Source: Thermoanaerobacter ethanolicus JW 200 (GTDB lineage: Bacteria; Bacillota; Thermoanaerobacteria; Thermoanaerobacterales; Thermoanaerobacteraceae). Taken from it: 64,000 bases of DNA. Location: NCBI RefSeq assembly GCF_003722315.1, contig NZ_CP033580.1, positions 2,136,501 to 2,200,500 of the forward strand, given 5' to 3'. Position numbers and translations under genes: made by a program. This document shows, one piece after another, positions 45,394 through 55,485 of the stretch. Under the pieces are notes generated by a model, which was not told the origin of the DNA, ran no database searches, and saw only the letters and a list, made by a program, of their open reading frames with translations. Position 1 is the first letter of the stretch. Each line of letters starts with the position of its first letter.

Positions 45394-46653
45394 TTGAATA
45401 AGCTTTTTGTTGGTATGGATGTAAGCCTGAATGATGTCAAGGTTCATATTCTCGACCAGGAGGGTAATGATGCTTCCTCTCGTTTTTCTGTAGAAAATAA
45501 CCCTCATGGTTGTGATGTTATAGTTTCCCGTATCTTGGAGTGTTGTAATAAATACAATATCCAAAAGGTCTTTATTGGTTTGGAATCTACTTCAGTCTAT
45601 GGCTGGCACCTCCAGTATTATTTGGCTGATCATTCTGCTCTTAAGCCTTATCAACCTTCTATTACTACTTTTAATGCTAATATTATTAATGCTTTTAAAA
45701 AGTCTCTCGGCAATTTACCTAAAAATGACTGGATTGATGCCTTTGCTATTGCTGAAAAACTGAGATTCGGTAGACTCCCCAAATCTTGTTCTGTAGATTT
45801 TAGATATCTTGCTCTCCAGAGGCTTACTCGCCATCGCTTTCACATTGTTAATAGTATTGTTAGAGAAAAAAATTATTTCCTCAGCAATTTGTTCCTTAAG
45901 TTTAGCGGTTTGTGCCAAAATAAAGTCTTTAGTAATAATTTTGGAGCAACTGCTACTGAAATATTTAATGAGTTTTTCACCCTTGATGATATTGCGGCTC
46001 GACCGCTTGATGAGCTTGCCGGCTTTTTGGTTGACAAGAGTAAAGATCGCTTTGATGATCCAGAAGCTACAGCTAAATTGCTTCAAGAGGCTGTTCACAA
46101 GTCTTATAGAATTAATGCTACTGTAGATGATTCTTTAAACTTTGTTATCAAGTCTTGCTTTGATAATCTACAGTCCCTTGAAAAACAGAAGAAAGCTGTA
46201 GAAAAAGCCATTATTAATGAGGTAAAAGGATTTAACAATGAATTCCTTTGTCTTACCTCAGTAAAAGGTATTGGCCCAACCATCGCAGCCGGCTTAATAT
46301 CTGAGATAGGCGGAATTTCAAGGTTTGATAATGATAATGCCCTTGCAAAGTTTTCCGGCCTTTATTGGTCAGAGTACCAGTCTGCTGATTTTAAAGCGGA
46401 GGACACATATCTCAAGCGTACTGGTAATGAGTATCTCAGATATTATTTTATTCAAGCAGCTGACCAGCTCAGGAAGTATTTACCTGAGTTCTCACAATAC
46501 TATGCCCGCAAATTTAAAGAAAGCAAAACTCACAAGCATAAACGTGCTCTTGTATTGACTGCACGTAAAACTGTAAGGTTAGTCTTCGCTCTGCTGCGCG
46601 AAGAAAAACTTTATAAATCCCCAATAATGAAAGGAGATGATTGTATAAGTTAA
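45394..46653 (+). CDS. IS110-family transposase (RuvC-like DEDD recombinase)
   Basis: The 419-residue protein has an N-terminal RuvC-like DEDD domain (VGMDVSLNDVKVHIL with the first acidic residue, GLESTSVYGWHL, PKNDWIDAFAIAEKL) and a C-terminal Transposase_20 domain (LTSVKGIGPTIAAGLISEIG, AKFSGLYWSEYQS) with the serine region used in recombination. I start at TTG 45394, ten bases after GGAGG. The long upstream non-coding end fits the IS110 rather than IS1111 subgroup. The element's ends were not resolved. Confidence 0.9.
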   Translation: MNKLFVGMDVSLNDVKVHILDQEGNDASSRFSVENNPHGCDVIVSRILECCNKYNIQKVFIGLESTSVYGWHLQYYLADHSALKPYQPSITTFNANIINAFKKSLGNLPKNDWIDAFAIAEKLRFGRLPKSCSVDFRYLALQRLTRHRFHIVNSIVREKNYFLSNLFLKFSGLCQNKVFSNNFGATATEIFNEFFTLDDIAARPLDELAGFLVDKSKDRFDDPEATAKLLQEAVHKSYRINATVDDSLNFVIKSCFDNLQSLEKQKKAVEKAIINEVKGFNNEFLCLTSVKGIGPTIAAGLISEIGGISRFDNDNALAKFSGLYWSEYQSADFKAEDTYLKRTGNEYLRYYFIQAADQLRKYLPEFSQYYARKFKESKTHKHKRALVLTARKTVRLVFALLREEKLYKSPIMKGDDCIS

Positions 46654-46687
46654 CATATTATCCCATAACCATATTTTACATTAATTT

Positions 46688-46709
46688 CCATCAGCTTATT
46701 GCGTGATGG
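46688..46709. repeat. hairpin downstream of the IS110 transposase
   Basis: CCATCA and TGATGG enclose a ten-base loop. It is probably in the right end of the element. The rest of 46654-46939 is AT-rich and shows nothing else I can name. Confidence 0.5.
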
Positions 46710-46939
46710 TTAGCTTTGCTATGCCCTTTTTTAGGTTATTTTATTAAATTTTTTTTTGAATTTTTTTTATCACCCTCTTGACATATTACCGAAATACTTT
46801 TTGAGTGTATTGATGCTTGATTTATCTTTTTATTTATTTCTACACTTAACCTCAAAAATCCTTCTTTCATCATGTCAATAACATGTCAATTCTATTCAAT
46901 AATCATTATGCATATATTTTAGCAAAGGGAGGGAAATTT

Positions 46940-48325
46940 ATGGACAAGATTGTGACTAAAAAAGATGAGGATTTTTTACAGTATCTTTATCTTAAAGATA
47001 GAAAAATCCTATTGAACACTATAGAAAATGGAAAAACAACAGAAGAAATCATTGTAAAAGACTGTTTAAGTGATTTTGACGCTTGTTACGACGAAGAAGG
47101 AAAACTAAACCTGATATACTATAATTCACAAGGAGAAATAGTTTTTTTAATTCAAAAGAAAGAAGGATGGGTAGGAAAAGCTTTATACACTTATAAAGAT
47201 AAAAAAACGTATATAAGCAATTTTAACCTTTTAACAAAAAATAAAACGCTTCACATATTTTTTACAATTAGTAATTCTAATAATCCTAGAGAAGTCCATT
47301 TAATACACCAAAAATGGGCCAAAAATTGGAGCGGCAATAATATAGCTCTTATAAAAAATATTTCTTTCACTCCTTTTTATGACTTATTCATTGATGAAGA
47401 GGAAAATATTCATTTAATTTATGTTACAAAAGAAAAAAATAAAAACCAACTTTATTATCTTTACTACGTAAAAGATAACTGGTCGCCAAAATTTCTAATT
47501 TCAGAAGCAGAAGGAATATTCTATCCTACAATAACTGTAGATTCGCAAAAAAATGTACATACCTTATGGGTAGAAGAAGATATAATTCAAGAAATAAAAT
47601 ATAGAAAGAAAACCGCTGGAAGCTGGCCAAAAGGCAGTTGGGGTAGTCCCATAACTTTGGCTTATTCTACAAATATTAAAAATTGCTATATCTCCCTTTT
47701 AGAAAATACTTTATGGTGCACTTACCTTCAAAACGATAGCTTTTTTGCCACCATGTCCTCTGATGGAGGAAATAGTTGGTGCAAGCCTTTTAAAATTCCT
47801 CCTTCTTTTTCTGAATACAACTTTTTTAAGTTAAAAAGCCCAATAGACAAATTTCAAAGCAATTATTTATTTATAAACGATAACGGAGAAGTAATTCCTT
47901 CTTTGCAATACAAATTAACCAGGAAAAACGGAGAAAAAGATTCTTACTTCACTTTTTATATAAAAGAAGTTCAGGAGTATTTAAACATCCTAATAAAAAA
48001 ACTGGAAACTATCAAGGAGGAAAAAACAAGATTAGAAGAAGAACTAAGCAGAAAAAATGTTGAAATTACAATAAAAAACAAAAATATAGCCGATTTACAA
48101 GAATTATTAAAACAAATAAATGATGAAAAAATGAAAATTGCCCTTAAAGCGGACAATTACAATACAATGGTAAATAGTTTGATAAGAGAAAATGAAAATC
48201 TTAAAAAACAAATAAAAGACTTACAAAATCAAATAATAATTTTAAATGCTAAACTGGAAAATCTACAAAATGTCAGCACTTTTCAAAAAATAAAAAGTAT
48301 ATTTATAAAAAGTGATGAACATTAA
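46940..48325 (+). CDS. unknown protein: beta-propeller-like repeats plus C-terminal coiled coil
   Basis: I do not recognise this 461-residue protein. The start is the ATG at 46940 behind AAGGGAGGG. Residues ~1-330 have recurring blocks like DFDACYDEEGKLNLIYYN, FYDLFIDEEENIHLIYV and FYPTITVDSQKNVHTLWV, about 60 residues apart, as in sialidase-type beta-propellers. Residues ~350-445 form a heptad-rich coiled coil. There is no signal peptide or membrane segment. It converges on the DUF3343 gene with a four-base overlap of stops. Confidence 0.75.
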   Translation: MDKIVTKKDEDFLQYLYLKDRKILLNTIENGKTTEEIIVKDCLSDFDACYDEEGKLNLIYYNSQGEIVFLIQKKEGWVGKALYTYKDKKTYISNFNLLTKNKTLHIFFTISNSNNPREVHLIHQKWAKNWSGNNIALIKNISFTPFYDLFIDEEENIHLIYVTKEKNKNQLYYLYYVKDNWSPKFLISEAEGIFYPTITVDSQKNVHTLWVEEDIIQEIKYRKKTAGSWPKGSWGSPITLAYSTNIKNCYISLLENTLWCTYLQNDSFFATMSSDGGNSWCKPFKIPPSFSEYNFFKLKSPIDKFQSNYLFINDNGEVIPSLQYKLTRKNGEKDSYFTFYIKEVQEYLNILIKKLETIKEEKTRLEEELSRKNVEITIKNKNIADLQELLKQINDEKMKIALKADNYNTMVNSLIRENENLKKQIKDLQNQIIILNAKLENLQNVSTFQKIKSIFIKSDEH

Positions 48326-48579
48326 ATAATTTTGACTATTTTATATCCTGCAGGAATTCTTTCTACTTCGTATATCCCCTTGTAAGGAATGTTGAGCCTT
48401 TGCAAAAGGTTTTGTACTACTCGCAAAGATTCCAATCCAAACTTGAGAGAATGGCTACAGCTTTCCGTGATACTTCTGGGAGTTGGTACAAATTCCACCG
48501 GAATATTATTTTTCTTTAACATTTTTTCTGCCATTAAACCATGCTGATAAGAGTAAAAGACAATCAATCCATATTTCAC
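48322..48579 (-). CDS. DUF3343 protein (putative Se/S carrier-like)
   Basis: This small protein of 85 residues has the DUF3343 pattern YGLIVFYSYQHGLMAEKML, PVEFVPTPRSITESCSHSLKF, ending IPYKGIYEV. The conserved cysteine in ESCSHS suggests carrying of sulfur or selenium, but the function is not known. I choose GTG at 48579, six bases after GAGGTGG; the in-frame extension to 48612 has no ribosome binding site. Confidence 0.78.
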   Translation of the reverse strand: MKYGLIVFYSYQHGLMAEKMLKKNNIPVEFVPTPRSITESCSHSLKFGLESLRVVQNLLQRLNIPYKGIYEVERIPAGYKIVKII

Positions 48580-48707
48580 TAATACCACCTCAAAATCAGT
48601 ATATTCCAACAAAGCAAAAGTTGATACAATGTTCCTATCTCACCATAAATTACTTGAAGGAATTTACAGCTGTCTGTAGAATATATGATTTTGAGGAGGT
48701 AATAAAA

Positions 48708-49388
48708 ATGAAAATAAAATCAATAATAACAGTATTAATAGCAATAACTATAATTTTTTCTTTAAATCCTGCCAGTGCTTCAATTTTTTATTCTTATGGA
48801 TATTTCACTAAAAATACTGTAGCAAATAATTCAATAAGATTTTCTAATTCAAAGAACTTAATAACTATAAAACAACCAGTTTCTTATAATGTCACAGCTA
48901 AACAAACAACATCAAACCCATCAAATGCTTCTAATACCACTACTAGCAATGGTTCTACTTCGCAAAATAAAGGGGTAACACTTCAAACAACAAATATTTC
49001 TCTTTCCCAAGAGGAAAAAACTTTAATAGAATTAATAAATCAGGAAAGAATAAGCCGTAACTTAAATCCTCTTCAGGTAGATGAAAATCTCTGTAAAGTT
49101 GCCAGACTAAAAGCAGAAGACATGAAAGAAAATAACTATTTCTCTCATACTTCTCCAACCTACGGCTCACCTTTCGACATGATGAAAAAATTTGGAATAA
49201 ATTATTATTTGGCAGGTGAAAATATAGCCTTAAATTCAAATGTTATAAAAGCTCACTATTCTTTAATGAACTCAGAAGGACACAGGGCAAACATTTTAAA
49301 TCCCTATTATAATAAAATTGGAGTTGGAATAGTAAAAAATAAAGAAGGCAATGGCATAATAGTGGTAGAAATGTTTATAAAAGATTAA
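48708..49388 (+). CDS. secreted CAP/SCP-domain protein (YkwD type)
   Basis: The 226-residue protein starts at an ATG behind GAGGAGGT. It has an N-terminal signal peptide (KSIITVLIAITIIFSLNPASA), a serine/threonine/asparagine-rich linker to about residue 95, and a C-terminal CAP domain with LIELINQERISRNLNPLQVD, YFSHTSPTYGSPFDMMKKFG, AGENIA and HRANILNPYYNKIGVGI. Bacterial YkwD-like CAP proteins are extracytoplasmic and often sporulation-linked. Its stop lies in the terminator shared with the M18 gene. Confidence 0.88.
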   Translation: MKIKSIITVLIAITIIFSLNPASASIFYSYGYFTKNTVANNSIRFSNSKNLITIKQPVSYNVTAKQTTSNPSNASNTTTSNGSTSQNKGVTLQTTNISLSQEEKTLIELINQERISRNLNPLQVDENLCKVARLKAEDMKENNYFSHTSPTYGSPFDMMKKFGINYYLAGENIALNSNVIKAHYSLMNSEGHRANILNPYYNKIGVGIVKNKEGNGIIVVEMFIKD

Positions 49389-49414
49389 ATCCGGGTAAAT
49401 CCCGGATTTAATCT
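49382..49414. terminator. bidirectional terminator between CAP and M18 genes
   Basis: Perfect 14-bp arms AGATTAAATCCGGG and complement with a five-base loop contain the stop codons of both convergent genes. Confidence 0.92.
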
Positions 49415-50811
49415 TTTTCCATAAATACTTTATAGGCCTTATAAGCCATATACACATCTACTTTAGAAGATAACTCATAAGGCGCATGCATGCTTAAAAG
49501 TGCAACGCCACAGTCTAAAACTTCCATGCCATAATTTGCAACGTATTGGGCAACTGTACCGCCGCCTCCCATGTCAACTTTGCCCAGCTCACCTGTCTGC
49601 CATACTACTCCATTTTCATTGAAGAGTTTTCTCACTTTGCCGACAAACTCAGCATTTGCATCATTTGACCCTGCTTTTCCTCTTGAACCAGTGTATTTAG
49701 TAATGCATACGCCTTTTCCTAAATAAGCAGTGTTTTGCTTTTCACTGACTTCTGGATAAGTAGGATCAAATGCAGCATTTACATCAGCAGATAGCAGTTC
49801 AGAATTAGCCAAAACCCTTCTCAATTTAATATCTGTACTTCCTTCGTATTTTTCTAATATTTCTGCAATAGCATTTTCGAAAAATCTTGATTGCAAACCA
49901 GTATTGCCCATACTTCCAATCTCTTCTTTATCAGTAAATATCGCAACAGCCGTTCTCTCTGGCACCTCAAGCTCAAGAATAGCTCTTAAAGAAGTATAAG
50001 CACAAACCCTGTCATCTTGACCATAAGCCCCAATCATACTTCTGTCAAAACCTATATCGCGAGGCTTATAGGCAGGCACTAATTCTAACTCAGCACTTAA
50101 AAAGTCCTCCTCCACTATGCCATATTTTTCATTTAAATATTTCAAAATATTAGGTTTCACGCTGACTTCCTCAGAAAGAGGAATGCTTCCAATTACAGCA
50201 TTTAATGCTTCTCCTGTAACCACTTCTGCTGCTTTTTTCTCCATCTGGTCTTTCCCTAAGTGAGGCAATAAATCTGTTATGTAAAGGACAGGGTCATTTT
50301 CATCTTCTCCCACTACAATGTTTATCTTCTCACCGTTTGCTTTGACAATTACTCCATGGAGAGCCAAAGGAATTGTCACCCACTGGTATTTTTTAACACC
50401 GCCATAGTAATGGGTTTTAAATAAAGCCAAGCCGCCATCTTCATACATTGGATTAGGCTTTAGGTCAATTCTCGGAGAATCAATATGGGATGCTACCGCC
50501 TTTATCCCCTTTTGCATTGACTCTTTACCAATTACAGCTAAAACTACTGATTTCCCCTTGTTGTTGTAATACACTTTGCTGCCCGGCTTTAAATTTGTAA
50601 CTTTTTCAATATTGATAAAGCCATTCTTTTCTGCTATTTCTATAATCTTCTCTGCCGTTTCTCTTTCTGTCTTACATTTTGTCATAAAGTCTTTGTAGTC
50701 TTCTCCAAACTGATAAACTTTTTCTTTTTCCTCATCAGAAATTTTTGTCCATGCATCTACGTTTTTGTAACCTAAACGCTTTTCAATTTCCTTTAAATCT
50801 TTTTCTTCCAA
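49408..50811 (-). CDS. M18-family aminopeptidase
   Basis: This zinc aminopeptidase of about 467 residues takes N-terminal residues from peptides in the cytoplasm. Metal-binding segments are KAVASHIDSPRIDLKP, YGQDDRVCAYTSLRA, FTDKEEIGSMGNTGL, SADVNAAFDPTYPE and VDMGGGGTVAQYVANYG. I place the start at TTG 50811, eight bases after GGGGGG; the longer frame to 50892 passes through this ribosome binding site and is not family-like. Confidence 0.88.
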   Translation of the reverse strand: MEEKDLKEIEKRLGYKNVDAWTKISDEEKEKVYQFGEDYKDFMTKCKTERETAEKIIEIAEKNGFINIEKVTNLKPGSKVYYNNKGKSVVLAVIGKESMQKGIKAVASHIDSPRIDLKPNPMYEDGGLALFKTHYYGGVKKYQWVTIPLALHGVIVKANGEKINIVVGEDENDPVLYITDLLPHLGKDQMEKKAAEVVTGEALNAVIGSIPLSEEVSVKPNILKYLNEKYGIVEEDFLSAELELVPAYKPRDIGFDRSMIGAYGQDDRVCAYTSLRAILELEVPERTAVAIFTDKEEIGSMGNTGLQSRFFENAIAEILEKYEGSTDIKLRRVLANSELLSADVNAAFDPTYPEVSEKQNTAYLGKGVCITKYTGSRGKAGSNDANAEFVGKVRKLFNENGVVWQTGELGKVDMGGGGTVAQYVANYGMEVLDCGVALLSMHAPYELSSKVDVYMAYKAYKVFMEKD

Positions 50812-50970
50812 TGAAATTACCCCCCCGTGGTTTTTTGTATGGATGACACTCTGTATCAACAATATGATACGCTTTTTTTGTATAAAAGTCAAATTTAGCC
50901 TTATAAAAGATTAGTTTTGTAAAATTGTGGTTAGTTGTATAATTAAATGCAACAGATAAAAAAATAGAAA

Positions 50971-52195
<1,225 letters not shown>

Positions 52196-52266
52196 GGTTA
52201 TATATGATTTGTTCCAAATCCTATATCTACATGATTTTCATTAGGTGTTGCATTTAATATTGCAAT

Positions 52267-52893
52267 TTATATTTGTAAAATTGTCTCATTTTTAAGCATA
52301 TAAATAGCAGCTTGAGTTCTGTCCTTCACATCTAATTTTTTGAAAATATTGTAAACGTGGTTCTTGACAGTTTTCTCGCTTAAAAATAGTTTTTGTGCAA
52401 TTTCTTTATTGCTATACCCTTTAGAAATAAGTTTAAGAATCTCTATCTCTCTTGGTGTGAGGTCTTTTTTCAAGTTTTCATGGTCTATGTTGTCTATTTC
52501 TTCCATTAAAGAAGGATGAATATAAACTCCTCCATTGTAAATAGTCCTTATCGCTTTTATTAAATCGTCATATTCCGCATCCTTTAATATGTACCCTTCT
52601 ACTCCTAATTTAAGCGCTTCTAAAAGATACTCTCTGTCATTGTAAATAGTTAAAAACAACACTTTACTTGGATGTTTTTCTTCTTTTAACATCTTTGCTG
52701 CCTTTATACCATTCATCACGGGCATATTCACATCCATAAGTATTAAATCAGGCATAAATTTCTTTGCAAGTTTATAAGCCTCTTCCCCATTCGAAGCCTG
52801 AGAGATAACTTTTATATCATTTTCCATTTCAATAAGCTGGACTAATCCTTTTCTTATCAAGGCATGGTCATCAGCCACTAATAATCTGATCAT
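52267..52893 (-). CDS. degU: NarL/LuxR-type response regulator, DegU-like
   Basis: The 208-residue regulator has an N-terminal receiver (LLVADDHALIRKG, phospho-acceptor aspartate in LILMDVNMPVMNG near residue 54) and a C-terminal LuxR helix-turn-helix (LTPREIEILKLISKGYSNKEIA, FLSEKTVKNHVYNIFKKL). The start MIRLLVADD at 52893 lies inside the end of the kinase gene (23-base overlap). The pair resembles DegS/DegU. Which genes it controls cannot be seen here. Confidence 0.88.
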   Translation of the reverse strand: MIRLLVADDHALIRKGLVQLIEMENDIKVISQASNGEEAYKLAKKFMPDLILMDVNMPVMNGIKAAKMLKEEKHPSKVLFLTIYNDREYLLEALKLGVEGYILKDAEYDDLIKAIRTIYNGGVYIHPSLMEEIDNIDHENLKKDLTPREIEILKLISKGYSNKEIAQKLFLSEKTVKNHVYNIFKKLDVKDRTQAAIYMLKNETILQI

Positions 52894-54037
52894 CCTCAAC
52901 ACCCCTTACAGGTATAGAAATATAAATTTGAGTCCCTTTATTTTTAAAACTGCTTATTTCAAATTTGCCATTTAAAATTTCTACTCTTTCCTTCATGCCC
53001 ATTAGACCATATCCTTGCCCAATATTTTCTTTATCAAATCCAATGCCATCGTCTTTGATAATTATGCTGATAAATCGCATGCCAAATTCAAATTTAACAG
53101 AGGCATTTTTCGCCCTAGAATGCTTTTTTATATTTGTAAGAGCTTCTTGAATAACCCTAAAACAGGTTATCTCAATCTCAGGACTGAGTCTTTTATAATC
53201 TGATAAAACAGTAAAATCAACAGCAATGCCCGTTTCTTCTGAAAAATTTTTTATATACCTTGAAAGAGCAGGAATAAGTCCTAAATCGTCAAGAGCTGAA
53301 GGTCTTAAATCGTATATTATTTTCCTCACTTCTTTCAACGACTGCTGCACTATATCCTTTAAATTTTTGAGCTCCACTTTCGCCTGTTCAACATCTTTAG
53401 TTATCAACCTTTCACAAAGCTCAGACTTTAAAAGCACATTTGCCATAGCTTGTGCGGGACCATCGTGAATTTCCCTTGCAATTCTTTTTCTTTCTTCTTC
53501 TTGAGCCTCAATAATTTTTACGCTCAAAGCTTGCTTGTCCTTTAACTGTTCAAACCGCATATTCATTTCTTTCAAATCACTGTTTAAATAATTAAGAGCT
53601 ATATTAATTTGTGATGCAAGTTTTTCAGCTTTTTCTATAATGGCTTTGGTATCTAAAAGTTTCCTTTCTAATTCATTCCTTTTTTCAATTAATTCTTTTT
53701 CCTCCCGTCTTTTTAATGCCAACTCTATTTGTGCTTCTTTTGCCTCTTCATAGGCTTCTTTTATAGCTTGCTCAGAGAGGTGGCCAAATTGTTTGCTTAC
53801 GAATGCCAGCTTTAACCTGCACTTTTTTTCTCTTCTCTCACACAGTTCTACTTCTTTTATCACATTTACAACTTGGACTTTTAGCTCTTCTAATTGCCCT
53901 TCTAACTTTCTCGCTTCTTCTTTTGCTTTTTCTAAAATATCAAAAATTTGCTCCTTGCTGTTTTCAATCACTTCAATAGTTTTTTCTACGATATTATCTA
54001 ATCGCTTTTTATAAGCAACTTCCATGTTAAGACTCAT
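52871..54037 (-). CDS. degS: DegS-like sensor histidine kinase
   Basis: This is a 388-residue cytoplasmic kinase without membrane segments. The N-terminal ~170 residues form a long coiled coil (DegS sensor type). The HisKA_3 domain has the phosphorylated histidine in RIAREIHDGPAQAMANVLLK, and the ATPase part shows VIQEALTNIKKHS and DDGIGFDKENIGQGYGLMGMKERV. The start ATG at 54037 follows AGGAGGTG. It is co-transcribed with degU and lies 138 bp downstream of a tRNA-Ala gene. Confidence 0.9.
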   Translation of the reverse strand: MSLNMEVAYKKRLDNIVEKTIEVIENSKEQIFDILEKAKEEARKLEGQLEELKVQVVNVIKEVELCERREKKCRLKLAFVSKQFGHLSEQAIKEAYEEAKEAQIELALKRREEKELIEKRNELERKLLDTKAIIEKAEKLASQINIALNYLNSDLKEMNMRFEQLKDKQALSVKIIEAQEEERKRIAREIHDGPAQAMANVLLKSELCERLITKDVEQAKVELKNLKDIVQQSLKEVRKIIYDLRPSALDDLGLIPALSRYIKNFSEETGIAVDFTVLSDYKRLSPEIEITCFRVIQEALTNIKKHSRAKNASVKFEFGMRFISIIIKDDGIGFDKENIGQGYGLMGMKERVEILNGKFEISSFKNKGTQIYISIPVRGVEDDQIISG

Positions 54038-54174
54038 GTATTTCACCTCCTGAGCCTCACTTCTTTTATAATTCGACAAAGAACAAAAAAATCCTGCATT
54101 TTAAAGAAAAAATTGCTAAGGTAAAGAAAAAAAGCAAAAAAAAATACCCTTCTCGGGTAATCTTTATCTTTAAT

Positions 54175-54250
54175 TGGTGGAGATGAGGAGATTCGAACTC
54201 CTGACCCCCTGCTTGCAAGGCAGGTGCTCTCCCAACTGAGCTACACCCCC
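54175..54250 (-). tRNA. tRNA-Ala (anticodon TGC)
   Basis: This is a 76-base tRNA with encoded CCA. The acceptor stem GGGGGTG pairs with CATCTCC and has the G3-U70 wobble pair that defines alanine tRNA. The anticodon loop CTTGCAA gives TGC, and the T arm has GTTCGAATC. All four arms fold normally. Confidence 0.97.
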
Positions 54251-54299
54251 ACATATCACACGTTTTTTATTATACCACATCCTTTTAAAAATTCAATAG

Positions 54300-54995
54300 C
54301 TATTTTTGTATTTCTACTTTTGAATTTGGTGATTGAGGTACAGGAATCGTAAATTTGTCGCCATTTACATCCACATAGCTGGCAGGCACATCTCCTACTA
54401 TTATACTTTCTGCTATTGGCATGTGAAGTGTAACTGCTACTTTATCTGATGCTAATGGTGCAATTATGCGTATTGTAGTTTGTATGTCTAAATATATTCT
54501 ATGCCTTGTCTGATTTATCCCTGCAGGTTCAAACTCTGAACTAAAATCCACATCCACTGCTCCCACAGGCAAAAGCCCAATTTTTATTTTAGGTCCTACA
54601 TTTGCAAATAAATCACTGGAAAACACAGAACCTAAGGGAATTTTGGCATGCAAAGGTCCTATATTGTTTAAATTTTCCTTGACTTCTTTTGTTATCTTGG
54701 CAGCTAAAAGATTCATCTCAATAGTATTTGCTTGAAGCATAGATACCTTGCCATTGTTATCAGTTCTCACATAGATTAAATCTTTATACTCTATTCCTTT
54801 TAACACTTTTTCATTTATAGCATCATTTATAGTATTTACAGCTGTTTCTTTTGCTAAAGTTTCACTTACTGCTATAATAGCCGGTTTTAATCGATATTCT
54901 GTAAAATAGTATAAAATCGCAAATAAAACAACTATGTAAATCAAATATATGTAAAACGAATTAACGCGCCTCAGTCCCCATTTTTTCCTTTTCAA
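54300..54995 (-). CDS. yunB: sporulation protein YunB
   Basis: YunB is a sigma-E-type sporulation protein of the mother-cell membranes. The 231-residue protein has one N-terminal membrane segment (FYIYLIYIVVLFAILYYF) and an outer domain with the family pattern LSETLAKETAVNTINDAI-like, IPLGSVFSSDLFANVGPKI and DIQTTIRIIAPLASDKVAV. I place the start at TTG 54995, eight bases after GGAGG. This ribosome binding site is inside the right arm of the upstream hairpin. Confidence 0.88.
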   Translation of the reverse strand: MKRKKWGLRRVNSFYIYLIYIVVLFAILYYFTEYRLKPAIIAVSETLAKETAVNTINDAINEKVLKGIEYKDLIYVRTDNNGKVSMLQANTIEMNLLAAKITKEVKENLNNIGPLHAKIPLGSVFSSDLFANVGPKIKIGLLPVGAVDVDFSSEFEPAGINQTRHRIYLDIQTTIRIIAPLASDKVAVTLHMPIAESIIVGDVPASYVDVNGDKFTIPVPQSPNSKVEIQK

Positions 54996-54997
54996 GC

Positions 54998-55037
54998 AAA
55001 ACACCTCCCCTATATTTTATGTTAGAGGAGGTGTTTT
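54998..55037 (-). terminator. hairpin between DUF523 gene and yunB, covering the yunB ribosome binding site
   Basis: Perfect 11-bp arms AAAACACCTCC and GGAGGTGTTTT with an 18-base loop begin two bases after the DUF523 stop codon. On the minus strand the 3' arm contains the GGAGG of yunB. Confidence 0.75.
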
Positions 55038-55039
55038 GG

Positions 55040-55474
55040 TTACTCATTTTTTATTTTTTTATAAAAATCATGTTCTGTCATAACAGATATCCCATTTTCC
55101 TTTAAAATCCTTGTGGTAATTCCATTTCCATCTATCAAATTTCCCGAAAAAGTGCCATCGTAAATTTCTCCACAGCCGCAAGAAGGGCTTTTAGCCTTAA
55201 AAATTGCCTCATTTATCTTGTACATTTTAGCAATTTTTAAAGTCTCATAGGCTCCTCTATAGAAATTTTCTGTAACCTCTTCTCCTTCAATGTTAAAAAC
55301 CTTATCACCTTTTATCTCAGAGGGTAGACGCGGAGTTGGAAGTCCACCTAATTGCTCAGGACAAACTAAAATAGCCTTCCCTTCTTCTACTAATCTTTTT
55401 ATTTCTTCTTTTTCATTGTTTCCCCCATCGTATTTACAGTTAACTCCGGCAAGACAAGCACTTACCAAATACAT
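55040..55474 (-). CDS. DUF523 protein
   Basis: This is a 144-residue protein of the DUF523 family (COG1683), function unknown. The conserved cysteines are visible: SACLAGVNCKYDG near the start, VCPEQLGGLPTPR, and FKAKSPSCGCGEIYDGTFSG. They probably bind metal or iron-sulfur. It follows mutS2 by 11 bases and ends two bases before the yunB hairpin. Confidence 0.9.
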   Translation of the reverse strand: MYLVSACLAGVNCKYDGGNNEKEEIKRLVEEGKAILVCPEQLGGLPTPRLPSEIKGDKVFNIEGEEVTENFYRGAYETLKIAKMYKINEAIFKAKSPSCGCGEIYDGTFSGNLIDGNGITTRILKENGISVMTEHDFYKKIKNE

Positions 55475-55485
55475 TTTACCATCCC

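Noticed and set aside
43400-46735. ATGCCCTTTTTTAG shared by the right ends of the IS4-type and IS110 elements
   Set aside because: A 14-base T-rich match between unrelated elements is probably a similar terminator-like run. No further similarity surrounds it.
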